Assembly (NCBI GenBank): GCA_026713185.1
Contig: JAPOOX010000022.1
Coordinates: 1 to 56,060 of the forward strand
Direction: 5' to 3'
DNA: 56,060 nucleotides
Source of the DNA: Gammaproteobacteria bacterium
GTDB taxonomy: Bacteria > Pseudomonadota > Gammaproteobacteria > Pseudomonadales > Azotimanducaceae
The translations under genes and the position numbers were made by a program. Positions 35,734-46,236 of this stretch are shown piece after piece; position 1 is the first letter of the stretch; each line of letters opens with the position of its first letter. The notes under the pieces were generated by a model. It had not been told where the DNA came from, ran no database searches, and saw nothing but the letters and a program-made list of their open reading frames with translations.

Positions 35734-37048
35734 ACGCCTCCGGTTACGGTCGTTGCAGCAAGCGTTCATCCTGCTGATGTTCATTGCTTTACCCGCTGCT
35801 GCAACGACTGTTGACCAGGTTCGGGTACACAAGTCTCCGGAGAGAACCCGGGTCGTGTTTGAGTTGAGCAATTCCGTTAAACATAATCTGTTTTCCCTTA
35901 CTGACCCACGGCGGCTGGTTATCGATATCGAGTCGGCCGCATTGAACACTGACCTGGAAGCTGTAGACCTGAAACAGTCTCCCATTCTCAAGATTCGCAG
36001 CGGGGTGAGAGATGGCTCGGATCTTCGCGTGGTTTTTGATCTTGCCGGCGTTGTCAGACCATCAAGTTTTTCCCTTGAACCCGTCCGGCAGTACGGTGAT
36101 CGTCTGGTGGTTGACCTCCATATTCCTGAAACCCGGAAACAGGTTCAGGAAGATCCAGCTGGCCATGAGTTGCGTGATGTCATCATTGCCATTGATGCCG
36201 GGCACGGTGGTGACGATCCTGGCGCCACCGGATACGCAGGGGTATATGAAAAAGATGTCGTTCTATCCATTGCTACCATATTGAACAATCTGTTCCAGAA
36301 AACGCCAGGCTACAGAGCCGTGATGATCCGTAAAGGAGATTACTATATTGAATTACGGCGTCGCACACTGATTGCCCGAGAGAACCATGCTGATGTCTTT
36401 CTGTCCATCCATGCCAATGCGTTCCGTTCAAACAGTGTAAATGGTTTCTCTGTCTATGCCTTGTCTGACAAGGGAGCGACCAGCGAAACGGCGAGGATCC
36501 TGGCGGAAAAGGAGAATGAGACAGATCTGATAGGTGGTGTCAGTCTCAGGGACAAGGATGAAATGTTGCTGCATGTGGTACTGGATTTTGCCTCCGCTGC
36601 GAGCTTGTCATCGAGTCTGGAGATTGGGGAAAAGATACTCGGCCAGGTCGGCCGATTTAATAATCTGCATAAAACCCGTGTTGAACAGGCTGCTTTTGTA
36701 GTTCTGAAGTCACCCGAGATACCGTCGCTGCTGATAGAAACCGGATTTATCTCGAATCCCGAAGAAGGTAAAAAACTGGCTACCCGTCAACATCAGCAAC
36801 GCATCGCCAATAGCATCTTCGAAGGAGTGCGGCAATATATGGAAGACAGCCCGCCTCAGGGGACCTTCCTGGCATGGAAAAAAGAGGCAGAGAATGACAA
36901 ACTGATCACTTATGTGATTGAACCTGGAGACTCCTTGACCACCATCGCCGATAAATACCACATCAGTTTTGAAAACCTCAAAAAGTTCAACGGGTTGCGA
37001 AGCAATACAATCCTGATTGGACAAGTTCTTAAAATACCTGCAAGTTGA
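35720..37048 (+). CDS. amiB: Periplasmic N-acetylmuramoyl-L-alanine amidase with AMIN and LysM domains
   Basis: AmiB cleaves septal peptidoglycan during cell separation. From ATG 35720 (442 residues; GGGAG lies 10 bases upstream) the protein has a signal peptide (QQAFILLMFIALPAAATT). A septum-targeting AMIN domain follows at about 25-130. The zinc-dependent amidase_3 domain at about 155-375 shows the metal ligands in IDAGHGGDDPGATG, the Glu in GVYEKD and the His in SIHANAF. A C-terminal LysM domain (YVIEPGDSLTTIADKYHIS) binds glycan. An earlier in-frame start at 35693 would put a polar stretch before the signal peptide. It fits the usual tsaE-amiB-mutL order. Confidence 0.95.
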   Translation: MNPPERLRLRSLQQAFILLMFIALPAAATTVDQVRVHKSPERTRVVFELSNSVKHNLFSLTDPRRLVIDIESAALNTDLEAVDLKQSPILKIRSGVRDGSDLRVVFDLAGVVRPSSFSLEPVRQYGDRLVVDLHIPETRKQVQEDPAGHELRDVIIAIDAGHGGDDPGATGYAGVYEKDVVLSIATILNNLFQKTPGYRAVMIRKGDYYIELRRRTLIARENHADVFLSIHANAFRSNSVNGFSVYALSDKGATSETARILAEKENETDLIGGVSLRDKDEMLLHVVLDFASAASLSSSLEIGEKILGQVGRFNNLHKTRVEQAAFVVLKSPEIPSLLIETGFISNPEEGKKLATRQHQQRIANSIFEGVRQYMEDSPPQGTFLAWKKEAENDKLITYVIEPGDSLTTIADKYHISFENLKKFNGLRSNTILIGQVLKIPAS

Positions 37049-37061
37049 GAGGTCATAACCT

Positions 37062-38819
37062 GTGAATCGCATAAAACAACTGAATTCCCGACTGGCTAAT
37101 CAGATTGCCGCAGGTGAAGTTGTTGAGAGGCCGGCATCCGTGGTGAAGGAACTGCTGGAGAACAGCCTTGATGCGGCAAGCACCCGGATTGATGTCAGTA
37201 TCGAATCAGGGGGCACCCGATTAATAAAGGTAAGGGATAACGGCGAGGGCATTGAAAAAGACGATCTTTTACTGTCCATGTCACGGCATGCTACCAGCAA
37301 GATATCCACAGCATCGGATCTCGAAGCAGTCACAACGCTTGGTTTTCGCGGTGAGGCGTTAGCCAGCATTGCATCGATATCCCGGCTGAAGTTGACCAGC
37401 AACGTACAGGAATCGAGCACAGCCGGCTGGTCAGTTTCGACAGGAACTGCAGAAACGGCCCTGGAGACGATGCCGGCCGCTCATCCCCGCGGGACAACGG
37501 TAGAAGTGAACGACCTGTTTTACAATACCCCGGCAAGACGAAAATTTCTCAGGACAGAACGTACGGAATATCAAAAGATCGACGAGGTGATGCGTAAGAT
37601 CAGTCTCAGCCATCCGTCAGTCACACTGACATTGAGTCATAATGGTAAATTGCTTCGTCAGTACAGTGCCTGTGAAACAGCCGAAGATGAAAAACGCAGG
37701 ATAGCAAATGTTTTCGGCCAGTCTTTCGTCGACAACGCATTCTATTTTGAGGAAGAAAATCACGGTATGCGGCTTTGGGGATGGGTTGCTCTGCCAACTT
37801 TCTCACGAAGCCAGAGCGATCAGCAGTTCTTCTTTGTCAATGACCGGATAATCCGTGACAAGCTGATTACGCACGCTGTCAGGCAGGCTTATGCAGACGT
37901 TCTCTACCATGGGCGTCAGCCTGTTTTTGCATTATTCTTCAGAGTTGATCCCAAACTCGTTGATGTAAATGTCCATCCGACTAAACACGAAGTCAGATTC
38001 AGGGACAGTCGAAGTGTTCATGATTTTATATTTCGTACCATTTATAAATTGTTGGCTGATGTCAGGCCGGCGGATACTGCACTATCCACAGAAGATCCGG
38101 TAGCAGTATCTCCTGTCCAGAGAAATTTCTCTCTGGGCACAGGGTCGACTAATGCCAGGATCGGGGAACAACTTCAGCATTATTCAACATTGCTGGCAGA
38201 AGAGTCGTTACCCGAGGTGGATGATGAATCTGATGTTCCGCCACTGGGATATGCGGTTGCGCAACTGCACGGTATTTATATTGTGGCTCAGAGCCGGCAG
38301 GGTATGGTAATTGTTGACATGCACGCAGCTCATGAACGGATAACTTATGAACGATTAAAAAAAGCAACGGACGAGGCAGGTGTAATATCCCAGCCACTGC
38401 TGATTCCCCTTCCCGTTGCTGTCAGTGAGGCTGAGTCTGATGCCGTTGAGGAGTACAGTGAGGAATTTAAGTCACTTGGATTTGAAGTCTCCAGAACATC
38501 GGAAGAGTCGTTGATTATCAGGGCAATTCCCGCACTGCTTTCACGCAACAACGCGGAGCAACTGGTTCGCGATGTTATCGCAGATCTGGTTTCGTATGGG
38601 TCTACTTCCATCATCCGGGAGCAAAAAGATGCCATTCTGTCGACTATGGCATGTCATGGCGCTGTTCGGGCCAATCGCCGATTATCCATCCCGGAAATGA
38701 ACGCATTGTTGCGGGACATGGAAGAGACCGAACGCAGTGGTCAGTGCAATCACGGCAGGCCAACATGGAGCGAACTTAGTATTTCGGAACTGGACGGTTT
38801 GTTCTTGCGCGGTCGGTGA
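37062..38819 (+). CDS. mutL: DNA mismatch repair protein MutL, with endonuclease-type metal motif
   Basis: MutL couples mismatch recognition by MutS to strand removal. The 585-residue protein starts at GTG 37062. It shows the GHKL ATPase motifs (LLENSLDAAST, RDNGEGIEKDDL, GFRGEALASI), the KFLRTERTEYQKI segment, and the C-terminal dimerisation domain. In that domain DMHAAHERITYERLK at about residue 419 fits the D-x-H-A-x2-E-x4-E metal site of nicking MutL proteins. ACHGAVRAN and CNHGRPTW supply the usual partner motifs. E. coli MutL lacks these; P. aeruginosa MutL has them. The stop overlaps the miaA GTG. Confidence 0.97.
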   Translation: MNRIKQLNSRLANQIAAGEVVERPASVVKELLENSLDAASTRIDVSIESGGTRLIKVRDNGEGIEKDDLLLSMSRHATSKISTASDLEAVTTLGFRGEALASIASISRLKLTSNVQESSTAGWSVSTGTAETALETMPAAHPRGTTVEVNDLFYNTPARRKFLRTERTEYQKIDEVMRKISLSHPSVTLTLSHNGKLLRQYSACETAEDEKRRIANVFGQSFVDNAFYFEEENHGMRLWGWVALPTFSRSQSDQQFFFVNDRIIRDKLITHAVRQAYADVLYHGRQPVFALFFRVDPKLVDVNVHPTKHEVRFRDSRSVHDFIFRTIYKLLADVRPADTALSTEDPVAVSPVQRNFSLGTGSTNARIGEQLQHYSTLLAEESLPEVDDESDVPPLGYAVAQLHGIYIVAQSRQGMVIVDMHAAHERITYERLKKATDEAGVISQPLLIPLPVAVSEAESDAVEEYSEEFKSLGFEVSRTSEESLIIRAIPALLSRNNAEQLVRDVIADLVSYGSTSIIREQKDAILSTMACHGAVRANRRLSIPEMNALLRDMEETERSGQCNHGRPTWSELSISELDGLFLRGR

Positions 38820-39766
38820 TTCAATTGAAACCACCGATTCTCACTATTACGGGACCAACGGCAAGTGGTAAATCTACACTTGCGGAGGAACTGGCCAGGC
38901 GCTTTCCAATCGAAATCATCAGTGTTGATTCAGCGGTGGTATATCGGGGGATGGATATTGGTACAGCCAAACCGACTCAGGAGATCAGGCGTGAAATTCC
39001 TCATCACCTGATCGATATCAGGGACCCGGCTACTGCTTATTCAGCAGCAGATTTCAGGGAGGACGCCATTAATGTTGTCGAGCAAGTACTGTCCCGTGGT
39101 CGGATTCCATGCCTGACGGGCGGAACGATGCTTTATCTGAAAGCACTGAAGCATGGCATCGTACATTTGCCGTCAGCAGACCCTGTGGTCAGACAGGAAA
39201 TTTCAGAGCGGGCGGAACGCGATGGCTGGCCAGGAATCCATGCGGAACTAGAACTCGTGGACCCGGAGGCAGCAGCTCGCATCGGTCCCAATGATCCCCA
39301 ACGATTACAGCGTGCTCTTGAAGTATATGTTTTGACCGGACGAGCACTGTCTGATCACCATAAGAAAGGCAATCCCGATTGTCCGTTTGATCTTGTGGAG
39401 GTGGCGATTCTGCCGGAAAGGCAGTTGCTTCACCAACGTATTGCCGGTCGATTCCAGGAAATGCTGCACAGGGGTCTGGTCCACGAAGTCGGCAAGTTGC
39501 TTGAACGGGAAGACATCGATTCGGAACTGCCGTCCATGAAATCTGTTGGATACCGGCAGGTTGCCCACTATCTTGCCGGACACTATGACCATGAAGAGAT
39601 GGAAGACAGGGCCATTGCAGCAACTCGCAGGCTGGCAAAACATCAATACACGTGGTTAAACAGTTGGCAGAATCTTTATCGGTTGTCAGAACCGGATACC
39701 GAAAAAGTCTTGAAAATCGAACCCGTCATCAGCATATTAGAAAGAGGCGGAGAGTCAACCGGATGA
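38816..39766 (+). CDS. miaA: tRNA dimethylallyltransferase
   Basis: MiaA transfers a dimethylallyl group to A37 of tRNAs that read UNN codons. The 316-residue protein begins with the P-loop ITGPTASGKSTLAEELA, followed by ISVDSAVVYRGMDIGTAKP, HHLIDIRDP, TGGTMLYLKAL, NDPQRLQRALEVY and SVGYRQVAHYLAG, all family landmarks. The start is GTG at 38816, sharing GTGA with the mutL stop. In most gammaproteobacteria hfq follows miaA directly. Here the next gene, hflX, starts after only 23 bp, so hfq is missing from this position. Confidence 0.96.
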   Translation: MIQLKPPILTITGPTASGKSTLAEELARRFPIEIISVDSAVVYRGMDIGTAKPTQEIRREIPHHLIDIRDPATAYSAADFREDAINVVEQVLSRGRIPCLTGGTMLYLKALKHGIVHLPSADPVVRQEISERAERDGWPGIHAELELVDPEAAARIGPNDPQRLQRALEVYVLTGRALSDHHKKGNPDCPFDLVEVAILPERQLLHQRIAGRFQEMLHRGLVHEVGKLLEREDIDSELPSMKSVGYRQVAHYLAGHYDHEEMEDRAIAATRRLAKHQYTWLNSWQNLYRLSEPDTEKVLKIEPVISILERGGESTG

Positions 39767-39789
39767 TTGAGGATGCATCTACAGCATGA

Positions 39790-41082
39790 TTGAAGGCGGA
39801 ACAGTTTTTGTTTTTTGAAAGGCCGGATGCGGGAAGCCGTGTATTGCTGGTCCATCTGGAGCAGCGGAATTCAGAACTTGCTTCACTGAATGAACTTCTT
39901 GAGTTGGCACAGTCTGCCGGTCTGACGCCGGTTGGAAGTGTTACCAGCAACCAGAGATATCCTCATCCAGCGACTTGCGTGGGCAAAGGCAAGGTAGAGG
40001 AAATCAAGGCATTGTCTGACGAAACAAAAGCCCGCTTGATCATTTTCGATACAGACCTGACGCCTTCCCAGGAACGAAATCTGGAATCTTCCCTGCAATG
40101 TCGGGTAATGGGCCGAACCGGCCTCATACTCGAAATATTTGCACAGCGTGCGCGTACCCATGAAGGGAAACTGCAGGTAGAACTGGCACAACTGGAACAT
40201 GCGTCTACACGTCTGGTCAGAGGCTGGACCCACCTGGATCGGCAAAGGGGTGGATCGGGTCGTGATCAGGGAACAGGTGCGGGCCTTGGTGGCTCCGGCG
40301 AAACACAGTTGGAAGCAGACCAGCGTATGTTGAATGAGCGAACCCGTCGCCTCAATCAGCGGCTGAACAAGGTTAAAAAACAAAGAGGGCAGAATCGCCG
40401 TGCCCGTCGACGTTCAGCCGTCAAAACCATATCCCTTGCGGGATATACCAATGCCGGAAAATCAACATTGTTCAACAGACTTTGCGACGCTGATGTCCAG
40501 GCGGCAGATCAGCTGTTTGCAACACTCGATCCGACATTGCGCCGGTTGGAAGTGCCTGTCGTTGGCAAGGTTGTGATTTCCGACACAGTTGGATTTATCA
40601 GACAGTTGCCGCACTCACTGGTGGAGGCATTCAGAGCGACACTGGAAGAAGTGACAAACTCGGACCTGATACTTCATGTTATTGATGCCTCAGCACCGCA
40701 CCGTGATGAAAGAATAGAGCAGGTGAACAATGTCCTGGAGGAAATTGGCGCCAGTCATGTTCCTCAGCTGATGGTCTGCAACAAGGTGGATGTCTGTCAT
40801 GGCAATGCGCGGGTCGAACGGGATATGTTTGGCAGACCTTGCCGGATTTGGGTCTCCGCACAGACAGGCGCCGGTACCGGGTTATTGATTCAGGCGATAA
40901 GTGAACTGCTTGCCGAGGATATGGTGGAAACGCAGATTACGCTTCAGCCCCATGAGGGCAGCATCAGGGCCAAGTTGTTTGCCCTGGGCGCTGTAGTCCG
41001 TGAAGATACTGATATGAAGGGTCAGATACACATGGATGTGCGTATTGAGCAGAGGGAATTGCTTCGATTGCAGTCAAAATAA
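39790..41082 (+). CDS. hflX: GTPase HflX, ribosome-associated
   Basis: HflX is a heat-inducible GTPase that splits stalled ribosomes. The 430-residue protein has the HflX N-terminal domain (about 1-190) with CVGKGKVEEIKAL and LILEIFAQRARTHEGKLQVE. A Gly-rich linker follows, with GSGRDQGTGAGLGGSGETQL. The G domain has G1 GYTNAGKSTL, G3 DTVGFI, and G4 NKVD. The usable start is TTG 39790, placed immediately after an in-frame TGA. The next in-frame Met is far downstream, and homology begins at FERPDAG. The gap to hflK (about 144 bp) has a perfect TTGACA at 41166 but no matching -10. Confidence 0.95.
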   Translation: MKAEQFLFFERPDAGSRVLLVHLEQRNSELASLNELLELAQSAGLTPVGSVTSNQRYPHPATCVGKGKVEEIKALSDETKARLIIFDTDLTPSQERNLESSLQCRVMGRTGLILEIFAQRARTHEGKLQVELAQLEHASTRLVRGWTHLDRQRGGSGRDQGTGAGLGGSGETQLEADQRMLNERTRRLNQRLNKVKKQRGQNRRARRRSAVKTISLAGYTNAGKSTLFNRLCDADVQAADQLFATLDPTLRRLEVPVVGKVVISDTVGFIRQLPHSLVEAFRATLEEVTNSDLILHVIDASAPHRDERIEQVNNVLEEIGASHVPQLMVCNKVDVCHGNARVERDMFGRPCRIWVSAQTGAGTGLLIQAISELLAEDMVETQITLQPHEGSIRAKLFALGAVVREDTDMKGQIHMDVRIEQRELLRLQSK

Positions 41083-41226
41083 ATATCGCTGTTGCTGTCG
41101 CCTGTCCAGATAGTGAAAAAAAGCCTGTATATGGCCAAAAACCGGATAGTGCAGGGTTATGGCTATTGACAGAATCAGCAGGAAAGTAGACGATGCCGAA
41201 ACAGAACACTCGTGTGGAGAATGACT

Positions 41227-42354
41227 ATGGCATGGAACGAACCTGGTAAGGATCGCGACCCATGGGGTAAACCGGATGATCAGGGCCCTCCTGATCTTGA
41301 TGAAGCATTCCGTAAGCTGCAGAACAATCTGACAGGAGTGTTTGGCGGTGGTTCTTCCGGTGGAGGATCCGGGGGGGTTGGAGGACGGCTGACGAAAAGA
41401 GTATTCAGTCTGATCTTAATCGTGCTTTTATTGCTGTATTTTGCCCTGGGTGTGTATCAGGTGGACCAGCAGGAAAGAGGCGTTATATTGCGTTTAGGTA
41501 AACTGCTGCCGGAAGTTGTTCTGCCTGGCCTGCACTGGAACCCGCCATTCATTGATCGGGTATTGATCGAGAATGTTACAGCGGTCAGGTCGCGCCCTCA
41601 CGATTCAGAGATGTTGACTGAGGATGAAAACATCGTAAAAGTCAAGATGACGGTTCAGTACGTCATAAACGACATCATCAAGTACAAGCTGTTGGTAAAG
41701 GAGCCGGACCAGAGCATGTATCAAGCGATGGAAAGTGCATTGCGTCATGTTGTGGGCAGTACCGAAATGCATGAGGTTCTTACCGAAGGTCGAGCCCAGT
41801 TGGCAACCGACGTCAGGGACAGAATTCAGGACTATATGAACCAGTATGGTACCGGCATTCAGATTACCCAGGTGAATATTGATGAAACCGCACCCCCTGA
41901 TGCAGTTCGAGCGGCTTTTGACGATGTTATCAAGGCACGAGAGGATGAGGTCAGGCTCGTGAATGAAGCGGATGCCTACGCAAATCAGGTCATTCCGGAA
42001 GCTCGCGGTGAGGCGCAACGATATCTTGAGGAAGCCCAGGGTTATAAAGAAGGCAAAATTGCCCAGGCCAGAGGTGAAGCAGAACGCTTCAACAAACTTT
42101 ATGTGGAATATGAGTTGGCGCCTGAAGTCACTCGGGAACGCATGTATATTGACACTATAGAGTCCGTGATGTCGAACAGCACCAAGGTGATGATCGATGT
42201 GGAAGAAGGGAACAATATACTCTATTTACCCCTGGACAAGATCATGCAGCAGTCACAATCAACCGGGGGCAGTTTTACCGCCCCTTCGGATCGTACAACC
42301 AGCACATCAGGTTCGACCAGCACAACGGCCAATAATCGTCGGGACAGGAGGTAG
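41227..42354 (+). CDS. hflK: HflK, FtsH protease modulator (SPFH protein)
   Basis: HflK and HflC form a large inner-membrane complex that cages FtsH and moderates its proteolysis. From ATG 41227 (MAWNEPGKDRDPWG, 375 residues) the protein has the family's Gly-rich cytoplasmic N-terminus (GGGSSGGGSGG) and one membrane helix (about residues 55-76). The SPFH/band-7 domain begins QVDQQERGVILRLGK, followed by a long charged helix with repeated EA and RGEAERF. The C-terminus is a Ser/Thr-rich tail. Two upstream in-frame starts (41212, 41221) exist, but MAWNxPG is the conserved family start. hflC follows after two bases. Confidence 0.96.
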   Translation: MAWNEPGKDRDPWGKPDDQGPPDLDEAFRKLQNNLTGVFGGGSSGGGSGGVGGRLTKRVFSLILIVLLLLYFALGVYQVDQQERGVILRLGKLLPEVVLPGLHWNPPFIDRVLIENVTAVRSRPHDSEMLTEDENIVKVKMTVQYVINDIIKYKLLVKEPDQSMYQAMESALRHVVGSTEMHEVLTEGRAQLATDVRDRIQDYMNQYGTGIQITQVNIDETAPPDAVRAAFDDVIKAREDEVRLVNEADAYANQVIPEARGEAQRYLEEAQGYKEGKIAQARGEAERFNKLYVEYELAPEVTRERMYIDTIESVMSNSTKVMIDVEEGNNILYLPLDKIMQQSQSTGGSFTAPSDRTTSTSGSTSTTANNRRDRR

Positions 42355-42356
42355 CC

Positions 42357-43226
42357 ATGTTTTCAAGAAAATTTGTCATAGGTTTTTTAGTACTTGTAGT
42401 TGCGATTCTCGGTATTAACTCGGTATTCATCGTCAATGAAATGGAACGCGCTGTCTTATTGGAATTTGGCGCTGTAGTGAGGCATGACATCAAACCGGGA
42501 TTCCACGTGAAGTGGCCTTTTATCAATGATGTAAGAAAGTTTGACGCTCGTGTTCTGACGTCTGATGCACCCCCGGAACGTTTCCTGACACTGGAAAAGA
42601 AAGCGGTTATCGTCGATTCTTTCGCCAAGTTCAGAGTGTCTAATGTGCAAACCTACTATACCGCGACTTCAGGTGATCAAAGCCGTGCTGAACAATTACT
42701 CAAGCAGCGTATCAACACAGGTTTGAGGAACGAAATATCCAGGCGAACCCTGCACGAAGTCGTCTCCGGTGAACGTGATCAATTGATGTTGGAGCTGAGG
42801 TCTGTATTGAACGAATTTGCCAATGATGAGCTGGGTGTGACCGTTGTTGATGTACGGGTCAAACGCATAGATCTGCCACCGGAGGTGAGCCAGTCTGTAT
42901 ATGATCGAATGAATACGGAACGGGATATTGAAGCCCGTGAACACCGTGCGAAGGGTCAGGAACTGGCTGTTGGTATTCAAGCTGATGCCGACAAACAACA
43001 GGAGGTAATACTTGCTGAAGCTTATGGTGAGGCACAGGAAATTCGCGGCGAGGGAGATGCTGAAGCGGCCGCAATATATGCCGCCGCGTTCAACAAGGAT
43101 AAGGAATTCTACAAGTTTTACCGCAGTATGGATGCCTACAGGCGCACGTTCAGTAACAAGGGCGATGTGCTTCTTATACAGCCGGACAGTGATTTCTTCA
43201 GCTATATGAACAAGAGTCAACAATAA
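42357..43226 (+). CDS. hflC: HflC, FtsH protease modulator (SPFH protein)
   Basis: HflC is the partner of HflK. The 289-residue protein has one N-terminal membrane helix (KFVIGFLVLVVAILGINSVF), then the SPFH domain starting VNEMERAVLLEFGAVV and including FLTLEKKAVIVDSFAKF and RTLHEVVSGERDQL. It ends with a long Ala/Glu-rich helix (QQEVILAEAYGEAQEIRGEG) and the YRSMDAYRRTF segment. GGAGG precedes the ATG. It forms the expected hflK-hflC pair. The 85 bp that follow hold a small ORF and an intrinsic terminator. Confidence 0.97.
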   Translation: MFSRKFVIGFLVLVVAILGINSVFIVNEMERAVLLEFGAVVRHDIKPGFHVKWPFINDVRKFDARVLTSDAPPERFLTLEKKAVIVDSFAKFRVSNVQTYYTATSGDQSRAEQLLKQRINTGLRNEISRRTLHEVVSGERDQLMLELRSVLNEFANDELGVTVVDVRVKRIDLPPEVSQSVYDRMNTERDIEAREHRAKGQELAVGIQADADKQQEVILAEAYGEAQEIRGEGDAEAAAIYAAAFNKDKEFYKFYRSMDAYRRTFSNKGDVLLIQPDSDFFSYMNKSQQ

Positions 43227-43251
43227 CCGGTTTATCCACGGAGGGTCTATC

Positions 43252-43311
43252 ATGATGGCAAACCCGTCTATCAGACCGGGGGAAAATACCCCGGTCTTTT
43301 TTTGGTTATAG
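43252..43311 (+). CDS. Possible 19-residue leader-like ORF overlapping an intrinsic terminator
   Basis: ATG 43252 follows a strong Shine-Dalgarno sequence (GGAGGG, six bases away) and opens a 19-codon frame, MMANPSIRPGENTPVFFWL, ending in TAG at 43309. The terminator hairpin and its T-run lie within the frame, so the T-run encodes the Phe-Phe pair. Translation through the stem would melt it and let transcription reach the DUF2065 gene three bases further on. Whether the peptide is made is unknown. The strong ribosome binding site is the main evidence. Confidence 0.4.
   Translation: MMANPSIRPGENTPVFFWL
43274..43303 (+). terminator. Intrinsic terminator after hflC
   Basis: GACCGGGG at 43274-43281 pairs perfectly with CCCCGGTC at 43289-43296 across a seven-base loop. 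Seven T residues follow directly (43297-43303). This is a textbook factor-independent terminator that separates hflX-hflK-hflC from the genes that follow. Confidence 0.9.
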
Positions 43312-43313
43312 GA

Positions 43314-43502
43314 ATGTTGTGGCGCGAACTGGGTGTAGCACTCTGTCTTGTACTCATCATTGAGGGGATTCTGCCTTTTCTTTTCCCCGGGAGATGGAAA
43401 GAAATGGTGATGATGCTTGCCGGGATTGATGAAAGAACAATGCGGTTCATGGGGCTGGCAAGCATGTTGACAGGCACGGGTTTGCTATATCTCATCAATT
43501 AG
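43314..43502 (+). CDS. DUF2065 family small membrane protein (YjeT-like)
   Basis: A 62-residue protein with two hydrophobic helices (MLWRELGVALCLVLIIEGIL and the C-terminal MGLASMLTGTGLLYLI) around a short charged loop containing FPGRWKEM. This is the layout of the DUF2065 (YjeT) family, whose function is unknown and whose genes regularly sit between hflC and hisZ or purA. I chose ATG 43314 with AGGA just upstream; a start at 43302 would lie in the terminator T-run. It starts 11 bases after that terminator. Confidence 0.85.
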   Translation: MLWRELGVALCLVLIIEGILPFLFPGRWKEMVMMLAGIDERTMRFMGLASMLTGTGLLYLIN

Positions 43503-43531
43503 GACAGCAATTTCAAATCAGGATCACTCGG

Positions 43532-46007
<2,476 letters not shown>

Positions 46008-46062
46008 CATCAGGCATACGGGTACCTGCATAACTCAATTGGTCGATCATGGTTGATGGACC

Positions 46063-46149
46063 TGGTGCCGAGGAGAGGACTTGAACCTCCACGGGGTTAC
46101 CCCCACTAGCACCTGAAGCTAGCGTGTCTACCAATTTCACCACCTCGGC
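46063..46149 (-). tRNA. tRNA-Leu (CAG anticodon)
   Basis: Read on the minus strand, GCCGAGG at the 5' end pairs with CCTCGGC before ACCA. The anticodon stem CTAGC/GCTAG encloses the loop TTCAGGT, giving anticodon CAG for codon CUG. The D-arm contains AATTGGTAGACACG, and the T-arm is GGAGG-TTCAAGT-CCTCT. A long variable arm (TGGGGGTAACCCCGT) marks a class II tRNA, as expected for Leu. The terminal CCA is encoded. It is transcribed against the flanking purA and rnr genes. Confidence 0.96.
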
Positions 46150-46236
46150 AATGGCGCGCTAGATTACTAGTGTCGTGCATGTCATGTCAATCGGGGTCCC
46201 CGTCCTGGAACCTGACTGGCAACTAAGGAGAACAAC

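Noticed and set aside
41166-41194. Promoter for hflK with perfect TTGACA
   Set aside because: The sequence 17 bp downstream (GACGAT) matches only three of six -10 bases, and other spacings are no better.
41083-41226. Possible relocated hfq in the hflX-hflK gap
   Set aside because: The gap is too short for hfq (about 240 bp), and no Sm-like motif is visible in any frame.
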